From NCBI GenBank assembly GCA_963715405.1, contig OY970239.1:186001-250000 (forward strand): a stretch of DNA of 64,000 bases. Direction: 5' to 3'. The position numbers were made by a program, and so were the translations under genes. The notes under the pieces were generated by a model. That model did not search any database and was not told the DNA's origin. It worked only from the letters and a program-made list of their open reading frames with translations. The stretch comes from JALZKA01 sp963715405. GTDB taxonomy: Bacteria > Actinomycetota > Thermoleophilia > Solirubrobacterales > 70-9. Below, piece by piece: positions 35,499 through 44,555 of the stretch (its first letter is position 1; each line of letters starts with the position of its first letter).

Positions 35499-35553
35499 TG
35501 CGTGAACCTACTCTGAGCGGCCACTTTGTGCAATCCCTGCGCCCTGCCGGGCT

Positions 35554-36297
35554 TCAGACGGACGTCGGCTGGTGCGCGCGCTTCGCGGCCGAGATCACCT
35601 CGAGGACCTCGCCTTCACGCCCCTCGCGAACGAGCTCGACCGGGTCAGGATCGCCGTTCACGATTCCTTCGAAGAATTCCTTGCGGTCCCCGTAGGTCGG
35701 CAGGGTCGCCTTGGCCCAGCCGCGGGAGTCGTTCAGAATCACCGCGAGGCGCGCGTAGGGCTCGCCGAAGAGCTCTGAGATCTCGCGCTTCATGCGCTTG
35801 GCGAGGGCGGGGGAGGCGCCCGCGGTCGAGATCGCTATCGCGAGCGGGCCGGTGCGGACGATCGCCGGGAGGATGAAGTTGCAAAGCGGTGGCACGTCGA
35901 CGACGTTTACGAGCATCGCGCGATTCTCTGCGTCGTCGTAGACGCCGATGTTGACCTCGGAGTCGTTGGTGGCAGCGATCACCATGAACTTCCCCTCGAG
36001 GTCGCCCGCCTCGTACGGGCGCTGGATCCAGTCGATCGAGCCCTCTTCGGCGTAGGCGCGAAGCGGCTCACATGCTTCAGGTGCGACGAGCACAACGTCG
36101 CCCCCGCAGGCCAGGAGGCCCTCGGCCTTTTCGAGGCCGATGTCACCGCCGCCGACCACGAGGCACTTTCGCCCCGTGAGCTTGAGGCAGGCGATGTAAA
36201 AGGGCGTCTCGAGCATGTCCCGGACGCACGACTGGTCGCAGATCCCCTTGCGGAGCTGGCAGACGCACTCCTTGCCTGCGTAGGCCTGGGCGGGCAT
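35554..36297 (-). CDS. precorrin-2 dehydrogenase / sirohydrochlorin ferrochelatase
   Basis: A 247-residue siroheme-synthesis enzyme of the Met8/CysG N-terminal type. The NAD site is CLVVGGGDIGLEKAEGLL, and VIAATNDSEVN contains the catalytic acid region; SNFxLPA-type and GxSPALAKRMK segments follow (CNFILPAIV, GASPALAKRMKRE). It oxidises precorrin-2 and inserts iron to make siroheme for sulfite or nitrite reductase. The first 24 residues add CVCQLRKGICDQSC, a four-cysteine cluster not part of the standard fold. TAACCT (36307-36312, minus) is nine bases before the ATG. An internal ATG at MLETPFYIA would remove the cysteines. Confidence 0.88.
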   Translation of the reverse strand: MPAQAYAGKECVCQLRKGICDQSCVRDMLETPFYIACLKLTGRKCLVVGGGDIGLEKAEGLLACGGDVVLVAPEACEPLRAYAEEGSIDWIQRPYEAGDLEGKFMVIAATNDSEVNIGVYDDAENRAMLVNVVDVPPLCNFILPAIVRTGPLAIAISTAGASPALAKRMKREISELFGEPYARLAVILNDSRGWAKATLPTYGDRKEFFEGIVNGDPDPVELVREGREGEVLEVISAAKRAHQPTSV

Positions 36298-36301
36298 TGC
36301 C

Positions 36302-36940
36302 CTAGAAGGTTAGTGCGGCGGGAAGCTCACGCATATCGGCGATGATCTCGTTTGCACCCGCCTTCTCGAGGACCTCGCGGGAGGCGTTGTCGGCATAGCC
36401 GACCGCATGCATCCCTGCCGCGCGGGCCGCTTGGATCCCGACCGGCGTGTCCTCAACGACGGCGCATCGACCCGGCTCGTGCCCCATCGTGCGCGCGGCG
36501 TAGAGGAAGAGGTCCGGCGCGGGCTTGCCTCGCTCGACCTCGGCCGCCGAGAAGATCCTGCCCTCGAACAGATGGAGGAGGCCCGTCAGGTCAAGGGTGA
36601 GCTGGACCTTCTCCGGCAGCCCGCTCGAAGCGACGCAGCGTTCGGCGTCGATCAGCTCGATCGCCTCGCGGACGCCGCGAATCGGCTCGAGGCCGTCGCG
36701 AAAGGCGGCGTCCCGGCGCGCGCGAAAGCCCTCCGTGAAGCCCTCCGGCGCAGGCTTGCCGAGCTTGCGCTCGATGTCAGCCAGCGAGTCCTCCCATGCT
36801 CGCCCCATGAAATCGCGCATGCTTTCGGCCTGCGTGTAAGGCAGGCCGGCTTCGGACAGGGCCTCGGCGAGGATCCGGTTCGAGGCCGGCTCGGAATCGA
36901 CGAGTACCCCGTCGCAGTCGAAGATGACGAGCGAGATCAC
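36302..36940 (-). CDS. HAD family hydrolase (beta-phosphoglucomutase-like)
   Basis: A 212-residue HAD phosphatase. Motif I is FDCDGVLVDSE at the N terminus, motif II Ser is in CVASSGLP, and motif III/IV are ERGKPAPDLFLYAA and CAVVEDTPVGIQAARAAG. The cap domain is the small helical type of the phosphoglucomutase/phosphoglycolate phosphatase subfamily. GTG 36938-36940 shares GTGA with the end of the upstream DUF3291 remnant. Substrate not predictable. Confidence 0.9.
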   Translation of the reverse strand: MISLVIFDCDGVLVDSEPASNRILAEALSEAGLPYTQAESMRDFMGRAWEDSLADIERKLGKPAPEGFTEGFRARRDAAFRDGLEPIRGVREAIELIDAERCVASSGLPEKVQLTLDLTGLLHLFEGRIFSAAEVERGKPAPDLFLYAARTMGHEPGRCAVVEDTPVGIQAARAAGMHAVGYADNASREVLEKAGANEIIADMRELPAALTF

Positions 36941-37134
36941 GCGCTCGCGGCGGCTCGAGCGGGAGCGTCGAAGCGTTCCTTGAAGGTGAAGGAGTGCGGA
37001 GTCGGCCCATGGTCGCGCAGGTGAGTTAGGCGCTTCTCGGCCTCGGGGATGAACGAAGTCATGAACTCGGAGTCCATCGGTGCCTGCGGGCGGGCGATAT
37101 TGACCTGGGCGAGATGGAAGGAGGGCGCGTTCAT
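36937..37134 (-). CDS. DUF3291 family protein with internal deletion
   Basis: A 65-residue frame. The N-terminal 22 residues (FHLAQVNIARPQAPMDSEFM) match the start of DUF3291 proteins and the C-terminal part (EKRLTHLRDHGPTPHSFTFK) matches their end, but the ~80 residues that normally lie between, including the dimeric-barrel core, are missing. The frame is kept, so this looks like an in-frame internal deletion. It overlaps the HAD gene by GTGA and may survive because it supports translation of that gene. The 132-base gap upstream to topA holds a CGCCCC-TTC-GGGGCG hairpin. Confidence 0.65.
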   Translation of the reverse strand: MNAPSFHLAQVNIARPQAPMDSEFMTSFIPEAEKRLTHLRDHGPTPHSFTFKERFDAPARAAASA

Positions 37135-37266
37135 CGGCCTCCCAAGCGTAAATAACCACCGGCACATGCTGCTTTCGCGCCCAAGCGCTCAGAGACACTC
37201 GCCCCTTCGGGGCGGGCAGGGAAGCCGCATTTGGCCCCGAAGACCCCTTGCTACTCTCGCCGCCCG

Positions 37267-39576
37267 ATGCGCCTGATCATCACCGAGAAGAACAATTCCG
37301 CGAAGAAGATCGCGGACATCCTGAGCTCGGGGACGGCGAAGGACGACGCCACCTACAAGGTTCCGTTCTATACCTGGAGCGATTCCGAGGGCGACCATCG
37401 AACGGTCGGGCTCAAGGGCCACGTGATGGGAGTCGCGTTCCCGGACGAGTACTCGAACTGGCAGCAGACCGACCTCCACGACCTGATCGACGCGACCCTC
37501 ATCCCCGAGGCGACCGACAAGAACGTCGTCAAGGCGGTCAGAAAGCTCGCCAAGGAGGCGGACTCGGTCGTGATCGCGACCGACTTCGACCGCGAGGGCG
37601 AGTTGATCGGCCACGAGGCACTCCAGCAGGCGCTCGAATCGAACCCAAAGATCGTCGACGGCCTGATCGAGGACCGCCCGCCGGTCAAGCGTGCCCGCTA
37701 CTCGGCGCTCACCAAGGAGGAAATCGAGCGCGCCTTCGCAGAGCTCGACGACCTCTCCTACGAGCTCGCATACGCGGGCGCCGCCCGGCAGGACATCGAC
37801 CTGATCTGGGGCGCAACGCTGACCCGCGCCGTCTCGCTGGCGACGCGCCGCTTCGGCTCCAACTTCCTCTCGGTCGGCCGCGTCCAGAGCCCGACCCTTG
37901 GCTTGGTCGTCGAGCGCGAGCTCGAGCGCCGCGCCCACGTGCCCAAGCCGTTCTGGGAGGTCTTCGCGAAGTTCGAGCATCCCGACGGCTCCTTCGAGGC
38001 GCATCACGCGACCGACAAGTTCTGGGACGAGGCCGAGGCGAACGCGGCGCTCGCCGGGACGAAGAGCCCGGGCGTCGTCAAGGACGTAACGGCGCGAAAG
38101 AACTCGCGAAAGCCGCCGACGCCGCTCAACACCACAGCGTTCACGACCGACGCGTCCAGCCGCCTGGGCATCACTCCGGCGAGCGCGATGCGCATCGCAG
38201 AGGACCTTTACATGGACGGCTTCATCTCCTATCCGCGGACCGACAACACGGTCTATCCGCCCTCGCTCAACACCCGCGAGCTAGTCCAGCAGATGGTTCG
38301 AATCCCGGAGTTCGAGGCGGGAGCTTTCGTCCTCGACGGCCCGATGGAGGCGACGCGCGGCAAGAAGGAGACCACGGACCACCCGCCGATCCACCCGACG
38401 CAGGCGATCTATCCGGGTGCGCTCGACGAGGGCCCGAAGCGCCGCGTCTACGAGCTCGTCGTCCGCCGCTTCATCGCCACCTTCGGCCCGCCGATGATCA
38501 CCGAATCCACCCGCGCAGACATCGAGGCGGGCTCCGAGTCCTACTTCGTGCGCGGGTCGGTCGTCGTCGATCCCGGCTTCGCCCGCATCTATACCTACGC
38601 CCGCTCCTCGGACGAGGAGATCCCGAAGCTGGAGGCCGGCCAGGAGCTTGCGCTCGACGGCGAGCCATGGTCGGTGGGCAAGGAGACGCAGCCGCCCTCG
38701 CGCATCTCACAGGGCAAGCTGATCGAGCTGATGGAGGAGCGCGGCCTCGGCACCAAGGCGACCCGCGCGGACATCATTCAAAAGCTTTACGACCGCGGGT
38801 ACGTCTACTCGAACCCGCCGATCCCATCCGAGACCGGAATCGCGATGTTCAAGGCGTTCAAGCAGTACGTGCCGCGGATGGCGACGCCCGAGATGACCGC
38901 CGAGCTCGAGCGGGACATGGACCTGATCGCCTCCGGCGAGATGACGAAGGACGACGTCCTCTCCGAAAGCCGCGAGATGCTCCACGGGACGACGAAGGAG
39001 ATGCAGGACCGCTCCGAGGACCTCGCCAAGGTGGTCTGGGCCGGCATGGACGAGGACAAATTCCTCGGCCCGTGCGAGGTCTGTGCCGAGATCGGCCGGA
39101 CCGTCCATGAGGACGGCGCGCCCAACCGCTTGCGGGTGATCGACCTCAAGGGCGGCAAGCGCTTCTGGGGCTGCGAGGGCTACAACCGCGATGAGCCCGA
39201 GCACGCGGACTCTTGCCGCAACTCCGGCCCGCTGCCGGGCCGCGGCTACGAGCTCTGGCGCCTCGAGGAGCGCTGCTCGGTCTGCGAGAAAAGCCCGCGG
39301 CTCACCGTCAAGGGCTTCCGTGGCCGCCCGTGGAAGCTCTGCCTCAACGACGACTGCCCGACGATGGTCGAAATGCGCGAGAAGCGCGCCGAGCGCCAAG
39401 CCGCGAAGGAGGCCCGCGAGGCCGCGAAGGCGACGGCCACTGAGAACGGCGCGGGAGCTGACGTGGAGCCGAAGCCAAAGAGCGCAGCCCGCACCTCGGC
39501 GCGCCGTCGCAAGCCGCCCTCGCCCGGGACCGCCCGGACGAAGAAGGCCGGTACCGGCCGCCCGAAGGCGAAGTAA
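37267..39576 (+). CDS. topA: type IA DNA topoisomerase I, archaeal-like
   Basis: A 769-residue type IA topoisomerase that relaxes negative supercoils. The TOPRIM domain begins MRLIITEKNNSAKKIA and contains DFDREGELIG; the active-site Tyr322 is in GFISYPRTDNTVYP, the form seen in archaeal enzymes (bacterial TopA usually reads YMRTDS). The C terminus has cysteine-rich zinc-finger elements (CEVCAEIG, CSVCEKSP) and a Lys/Ala/Pro-rich basic tail of about 70 residues. ATG 37267 has TACTCT nine bases upstream. No second topoisomerase IA is in the window, so it could be the only one; that would suggest ancient transfer. Confidence 0.92.
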   Translation: MRLIITEKNNSAKKIADILSSGTAKDDATYKVPFYTWSDSEGDHRTVGLKGHVMGVAFPDEYSNWQQTDLHDLIDATLIPEATDKNVVKAVRKLAKEADSVVIATDFDREGELIGHEALQQALESNPKIVDGLIEDRPPVKRARYSALTKEEIERAFAELDDLSYELAYAGAARQDIDLIWGATLTRAVSLATRRFGSNFLSVGRVQSPTLGLVVERELERRAHVPKPFWEVFAKFEHPDGSFEAHHATDKFWDEAEANAALAGTKSPGVVKDVTARKNSRKPPTPLNTTAFTTDASSRLGITPASAMRIAEDLYMDGFISYPRTDNTVYPPSLNTRELVQQMVRIPEFEAGAFVLDGPMEATRGKKETTDHPPIHPTQAIYPGALDEGPKRRVYELVVRRFIATFGPPMITESTRADIEAGSESYFVRGSVVVDPGFARIYTYARSSDEEIPKLEAGQELALDGEPWSVGKETQPPSRISQGKLIELMEERGLGTKATRADIIQKLYDRGYVYSNPPIPSETGIAMFKAFKQYVPRMATPEMTAELERDMDLIASGEMTKDDVLSESREMLHGTTKEMQDRSEDLAKVVWAGMDEDKFLGPCEVCAEIGRTVHEDGAPNRLRVIDLKGGKRFWGCEGYNRDEPEHADSCRNSGPLPGRGYELWRLEERCSVCEKSPRLTVKGFRGRPWKLCLNDDCPTMVEMREKRAERQAAKEAREAAKATATENGAGADVEPKPKSAARTSARRRKPPSPGTARTKKAGTGRPKAK

Positions 39577-39586
39577 CTCCGCGTCT

Positions 39587-41038
39587 TCAGGGCCCGGACG
39601 TCAGGCTCACCGAACCGGTGGAGAGGTCCAGGAGGCCTTCGGTGCCCGTGGTGCCCTCGAAGGCGATGACCGCTTCAGCGGCGGATTCGGGCGCGCGGCG
39701 CCCAACAGGCGCTTCGTTAATCCGAAGTGGGCCCGAGCCCTCAACGTCGAACTGTTCCGTTGTTGTCGTCGGCGGCCGGTGGCGCGAATAGCTCTCGCGG
39801 ACAACCAGGAGGCGGCCCGCGGAGGCCGGCTCTCCGGTGATGGGGTCGGGGCCCGCGGACCCCGCATAGACCCAGGTGAGCTCCCGCGCGCTCCCGGCGC
39901 GCCAGGCGTTTTCGAGCGACCCCATGACGTACTCGCTCACGACCGGGTCCGGGTCTTGGATTACTTCCCCGGGCACGTCGCTGGGCATCAGCGGGAGCGA
40001 GACGTCTCCCTGCGTCGCAGGGCTGCGCGCCTCAGGGGCGGACCGGCAGCTCACGCCACGGGGGTTGAAGTAGATGAGCCGGTCCCCCACCTTGTGATCA
40101 GTGGCCTTGCGCAGACGGTGCCAGCTTTCCTCGGGCTTGAACTGCGTCGAGGAGCATCCCTTGGGTTGCGACGTCGCGCCGCCGAACTCGTAGCAACCAT
40201 CCTTCTCTCGCTCCGACCTCGGGCAGTTGCCGCCCAAGCGATCCCACCGGTTCGCGATGTTGCCCCAGGTGGCGGCCTGTCCCGGATAGTAGATCTGTGG
40301 CAGTGGGATCACGCCGTTGTCCTGCGAGCCGCGCGCGAGGTCCGTCGGCGTCCAGTTTCCCTGGCACGCGCTCCCGAAGGGCGGGCATTGGCCAGCCGTT
40401 CCGAAGTTGAAGTACTGAACCCCTTCCGACGCGCCCCCGCGAATTAGCTCGAGCGCTCGCCCGGAACCCTTCTGATCCCAGCCCGGCTCGATGTCGCCCG
40501 CGACGACCGCACCGACGCCGCGAGGGAGCTTGCGGTCGAGCTCCTTCGCCGCGCGCGCCTGCGCGCGCCCCGTCTCGCGCGCGGTCTCGTTTGACCCCAT
40601 CGATTGCCTCAGCTCGTAGTTGGTCACCCCGTAGGCGATGTCGACCCGCATTCCTTGCTTCCTGCATTCCTTGTATGCCTCACCCGCCTCACGGAGGACT
40701 TCGACGACGCGACTGTTCGGAATGAAGTCGTTGTCGCGACCGACGCCGAATTTCCCCCCGTCCTTGTTGGCTCGCCCCATCAGAAAGATCAGAAGCGCGC
40801 GCTTTCGTGAATTGCGCTGGCGTGTGGCGAAGTCGCAGGCATCCTGGCGCGCCTGAGCCTCGAGGTTGGACTCGACCTGGTTTAGCGGATACGAGCGCCA
40901 CGGCTGAGGCGCTTTGATCGCCCGCTGGGCCGTGCTCGCCGTCGTGGGGTCCGGCGCCGAGGCCACGAATCCGGCTGCCACGAGCAGCGTCGTCGCAACG
41001 CCCGCAAGGAGAATCCTTTGAGACCCGCCGCCTGTCAC
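39587..41038 (-). CDS. secreted protein, unknown function
   Basis: About 483 residues from GTG 41036-41038, with an N-terminal signal sequence (RILLAGVATTLLVAAGFVAS) and no other membrane segment. The mature part has several cysteines (CPPFGSACQGN, CPRSEREKDGC, CSSTQF) that could form disulfides, a region (GVGAVVAGDIEPGWD, IPLPQIYYPGQAATWGNIANRW) resembling the strand ends of a glycosidase-like barrel, and a poorly conserved C-terminal beta-rich part. TAAAAC lies eight bases before the GTG. No family is recognised. It converges on topA with ten bases between stops. Confidence 0.65.
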   Translation of the reverse strand: MTGGGSQRILLAGVATTLLVAAGFVASAPDPTTASTAQRAIKAPQPWRSYPLNQVESNLEAQARQDACDFATRQRNSRKRALLIFLMGRANKDGGKFGVGRDNDFIPNSRVVEVLREAGEAYKECRKQGMRVDIAYGVTNYELRQSMGSNETARETGRAQARAAKELDRKLPRGVGAVVAGDIEPGWDQKGSGRALELIRGGASEGVQYFNFGTAGQCPPFGSACQGNWTPTDLARGSQDNGVIPLPQIYYPGQAATWGNIANRWDRLGGNCPRSEREKDGCYEFGGATSQPKGCSSTQFKPEESWHRLRKATDHKVGDRLIYFNPRGVSCRSAPEARSPATQGDVSLPLMPSDVPGEVIQDPDPVVSEYVMGSLENAWRAGSARELTWVYAGSAGPDPITGEPASAGRLLVVRESYSRHRPPTTTTEQFDVEGSGPLRINEAPVGRRAPESAAEAVIAFEGTTGTEGLLDLSTGSVSLTSGP

Positions 41039-41103
41039 CCCCACAAGTTTTACCGAGTGCGCCCCCGCCTCCGGGGAACTGCAACAACCCGTTCGTGCTT
41101 TGG

Positions 41104-43254
41104 TTAGGCGCGCGCTTCGGCGGGCGCGAGCGGCGACGGCTCGACCCGCAAGAGCCGGGCGCTCCACGCAGGCATCCACCAATTCCAGCGGCCCATGAGC
41201 GAGATCACCGCGGGAACGATCAGCGCCCGGATCACCGTCGCGTCGAGGAGGATGCCCGCGGCGAGCCCCGTCGCCATGATGCGCACGTCCGTTCCCGGCG
41301 CCGACGCCATCGCCATGAAGGCGAGGAAGAGGATCAGCGCGGCGCTGGTGACGAGGCGCCCCGTTCGCCCGATGCCCTCGATCACGGCTCGATCCGTCGA
41401 TCCCGTTCGGTCGTACTCCTCCCGCATCCGGCTGAGGATGAAGACCTCGTAGTCCATGGAAAGCCCGAAGAGGAAGGCGAAGACCATCAACGGGATCCAC
41501 GACGGAACCGAACCGGTCGCCGCCGTGCCCCAGATGAGCTCCGAGCCGTTCCCGTTCTGCCACACGATGGCGAGCACGCCCCAAGCGGCCCCCACGCTCA
41601 GGATGTTCAGCAGGATCGCCTTGATGGGGAGGAGGATCGAGCGGAAGGCCCTCGCCAGCAGGATGAACGTCGAGATGGCGATCAGCGCCATCATCAGCGG
41701 AAAGCTCCCGTAGACGGCATCGATGAAGTCCGCGTTCGATGCGGGCTGTCCTCCAACCAGGACGTCGTCGCCCGCTGCGTGCGCGACCGAGCGCACCGCC
41801 TCGAGCGTTGCGTCGCCCTCCTCGCTGCCGGAGTCGGGTGTGGGGAACGCTTCGACCAGCGCGGTGCCTTCCCGGCGCCACGCCTCGTCCTCGGGAGCGA
41901 CGGCGCCGTGGATGCCCTCGACGCCCCGCAGGTCGGCGGCGACCGACTCCGGGTCGGTCTCGCCTTGGATCAGGATCTCGTGCGGCAGGAGCGGGCCTTC
42001 GCCGAGGCCTGAGTCCATCAAGGCGGTGAGCCCGTCCTCCGCGTCCCCCGCCTCGGCAAGTGTGTTTGCATCCGAGGTGCCAAGGCGCAGGCCAAAGGAC
42101 GCTACGACGAGGGCGATGACTACGGCCATCCCAGTGAGTGCGGCGATCCAGCGCCGCCGCGACACCGCCTCGGCCCAGCGGGTCCAGGTGCGGCTCGCCT
42201 TGTCGTCGGTACGCCGGTGCGGCCAGTCGAGCCGGCCGCCCGCTTTCGCCAAGAGAACCGGTAGGAGCGTAATCGCGACGAGTGTCGAGACGAGCGGGAT
42301 CAGCATCCCGCCGTAGCCCATCGAGCGCAGGAAGGGAAGCGGCAGCGCGATCAGAGCGAGGAGGCCGATTGCGACGGTGATGCCCGAGAAGACGACGGCC
42401 CGCCCTCCGTGCTCCATTGCGATCTGCACGGCCTCTTCATCGGAGGCGCCGTGGGTGCGCTCCTCTCGCCAGCGCGAGACGACGATCAGCGAGTAGTCGA
42501 TCGCTACACCCAGACCGATCAGCGCGATCAGGAACTGCACGATCGGGGACACCGACGTCAGCTCGGTCAAGCCGAGGAGGAGAAGGAATGTGGTCATGAT
42601 CGAGACGAACGCCATGAGTAGGGGCACCAAGGCAAGGAACGAGGCGAAGACGAAGACGAGGACGACCAGGGCGCCGAATCCTCCGATGAGCGCTTCGATC
42701 AGGAGACTCGGCCCGTCGGCATCCTCGCCGGAGTCCTCATAAAGGGCGTCGAAGCCGGTGAGATGGACGGGGGAGCCGCCCACCGTCGAGTCCTCGAGGA
42801 CTTCGCTTGCGGCCTTCTCGGCGGCGGGGTTCTCTCCGAAGAACGACTCGGGATCGGGGGTCGGGTAGACGACCGCGAAGGTGGTGGTTCCGTCGTCGGA
42901 TACGAACGCCGCATCTCCCGTCGACGCATACGAGGCAACGCGCGAGTCGGGCAGCGCCTCGGCGAGGCGCTCGTCGACCGCTGCGAGGTCGGCCTGGATC
43001 CCCTTCGAGTCGATCGAGGCACCCTCGGGAAGCGTGACCACAGGCAGGAGCGGCGCGGCGTCGCCACCCGTCCCGCTGTAGCTCTGGGCGATGAGCTGGT
43101 TGGTTTCCCACCCCTCTTTGTCCGGTACCGAGAACTCGGGTTCGAGGGCGTCTACGGCAGGGCCCGAAGCGGCGATCCCCGCGATCGTCAAGACGATCCA
43201 GGTGATGACCACCGTGCGCTTATGCGAAAGGACCCATCGGGTTAGGGACGCCAA
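41104..43254 (-). CDS. MMPL family RND transporter
   Basis: A 716-residue exporter with the two-repeat MMPL layout: N-terminal helix (TVVITWIVLTIAGIAASG), extracytoplasmic domain, five helices with GLGVAIDYSLIVVSRWRE, second domain, then FLFGLSMDYEVFILSRMREE. The Asp-Tyr pairs are the proton relay. Likely exports lipid or lipophilic compounds. It starts at TTG 43252-43254 with TAAGAT seven bases upstream on the minus strand. It differs from the 33111-35498 protein in lacking the C-terminal DNA-binding-like domain. It is divergent from holB across 68 bases. Confidence 0.9.
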   Translation of the reverse strand: MASLTRWVLSHKRTVVITWIVLTIAGIAASGPAVDALEPEFSVPDKEGWETNQLIAQSYSGTGGDAAPLLPVVTLPEGASIDSKGIQADLAAVDERLAEALPDSRVASYASTGDAAFVSDDGTTTFAVVYPTPDPESFFGENPAAEKAASEVLEDSTVGGSPVHLTGFDALYEDSGEDADGPSLLIEALIGGFGALVVLVFVFASFLALVPLLMAFVSIMTTFLLLLGLTELTSVSPIVQFLIALIGLGVAIDYSLIVVSRWREERTHGASDEEAVQIAMEHGGRAVVFSGITVAIGLLALIALPLPFLRSMGYGGMLIPLVSTLVAITLLPVLLAKAGGRLDWPHRRTDDKASRTWTRWAEAVSRRRWIAALTGMAVVIALVVASFGLRLGTSDANTLAEAGDAEDGLTALMDSGLGEGPLLPHEILIQGETDPESVAADLRGVEGIHGAVAPEDEAWRREGTALVEAFPTPDSGSEEGDATLEAVRSVAHAAGDDVLVGGQPASNADFIDAVYGSFPLMMALIAISTFILLARAFRSILLPIKAILLNILSVGAAWGVLAIVWQNGNGSELIWGTAATGSVPSWIPLMVFAFLFGLSMDYEVFILSRMREEYDRTGSTDRAVIEGIGRTGRLVTSAALILFLAFMAMASAPGTDVRIMATGLAAGILLDATVIRALIVPAVISLMGRWNWWMPAWSARLLRVEPSPLAPAEARA

Positions 43255-43322
43255 GCGCGCGATCTTAGTATGGGGCCGGAAAGCGCTCCGCGACCACCGG
43301 CGGGGCCGCTAGCTTCCGTTCC

Positions 43323-44459
43323 GTGTTGCCCGACGCCCTAGCCCGCGCGACCGCCGACCAGCCGGCTGCGCGAGTGGCGCTTGCCGCTGCGCTCGCCGCG
43401 CCTTCTCACGCCTACCTCTTCTCGGGGCCATCAGGCTCGGGCAAGGCGCAGGCCGCGCGAGCGTTCGCCGGAGAGCTTCTTGCGCTCGGGGCGCCCGATC
43501 CGGAGTCTGCTCGGAGGCGTGCTTCAGCCGATCCCTCGCCGCACCCCGACCTGGCATGGCTTCGCCCCGCCGGAGCGCAGCACCTGGTGGAGGAGGTCCG
43601 CCAGCGGATCATCGAGGCGGCGCCCTACCGCCCGTTTGAGGGTGAACACCGCGTGTTCGTCGTCGAGAGCGCGGAGGCAATGGCCGAAGAGAGCCAGAAC
43701 GCGCTGCTCAAGACGCTCGAGGAGCCGGCGACATTCGCGCACATCGTCCTCGTCTCCTCGCAGCCGTCTGCCCTGCTCGAGACTGTGCGCTCCCGCTGCC
43801 AGGCGATCAGCTTTGCCGCCCTCGGCCCGGACGCGCTCGCCGAGCGCTTGGCCGCCGAGTCCGCGGGAGCGAATCCCGCCGAAATCACGAGCGCTGCCCG
43901 TCTGTCGGGCGGCGATCTGGCGCTCGCACGCGTCTTGCTCTCGGAGACGGGACGCGAACTGCGCGCCCAGGCCGAGGCGCTGGCTCGCGCCGCCCGGGCA
44001 GCCGAGCTTGAGAGCTCGCCGTGGAAAGCTCTTCTCGAAGCGGCAGAGCGGCGCGGGGAAGAGGCAGGGGAAGAGGTGAAGGCACAGTTCGATGCGCTCG
44101 CGGAGCAGGCAAAGGACGCGTCCGATCGCCGCGGTGAGCAGCGGCTTCGCCGGGAGGGGGCCGATGCTGCCAAGCGCGCGACGCGCCGAGGAAGAACGGA
44201 AGCGCTCGACGCCGGCCTCGCGCTCGTCGCCGGCTGGCTTCGCGATTTGGCGGCGACGGGCGAGGGAGCGGAGGGGCTCGTCCTCAACTCCGACCGGCGG
44301 GAGGCTTTGGCCGGGGATGCCCAAGGGCTGGATCCGCGTCGCGCCCGGCGGGCGGCCGAGCTCGTCATGGGGACGCGCCGGAGGCTGAGCGTGAACGTTT
44401 CGGAGGAGCTGGCGACGGAAGCGCTCGCGTTCAGGCTGGAGGCCGTGCTCCACACATAG
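43323..44459 (+). CDS. holB: DNA polymerase III delta' subunit
   Basis: A 378-residue AAA+ clamp-loader subunit. The degenerate P-loop is FSGPSGSGKAQAARAFA, and EESQNALLKTLEEP with the SRCQ motif (ETVRSRCQAI) marks the delta' sensor region. It works with DnaX and HolA to load the beta clamp. The zinc-binding cysteine module normally found between the P-loop and HPDL is absent: the segment reads APDPESARRRASADPSPHPD with no cysteine. GTG 43323 has TAGCTT seven bases upstream (leaderless). Confidence 0.92.
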   Translation: MLPDALARATADQPAARVALAAALAAPSHAYLFSGPSGSGKAQAARAFAGELLALGAPDPESARRRASADPSPHPDLAWLRPAGAQHLVEEVRQRIIEAAPYRPFEGEHRVFVVESAEAMAEESQNALLKTLEEPATFAHIVLVSSQPSALLETVRSRCQAISFAALGPDALAERLAAESAGANPAEITSAARLSGGDLALARVLLSETGRELRAQAEALARAARAAELESSPWKALLEAAERRGEEAGEEVKAQFDALAEQAKDASDRRGEQRLRREGADAAKRATRRGRTEALDAGLALVAGWLRDLAATGEGAEGLVLNSDRREALAGDAQGLDPRRARRAAELVMGTRRRLSVNVSEELATEALAFRLEAVLHT

Positions 44460-44465
44460 ATCTGA

Positions 44466-44487
44466 CGCGTTGCCGAACGGCAACGCG
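44466..44487 (+). terminator. hairpin after holB
   Basis: CGCGTTGCC (44466-44474) and GGCAACGCG (44479-44487) form a perfect nine-base stem with a four-base loop, seven bases after the holB stop. No T run is seen. Confidence 0.65.
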
Positions 44488-44555
44488 AGAAGCAGGTGCC
44501 GTTGCAGGTGCGGGGTTCTTCCTGCAAATAGCGCACGGGGCGTACATTTCGAGGG

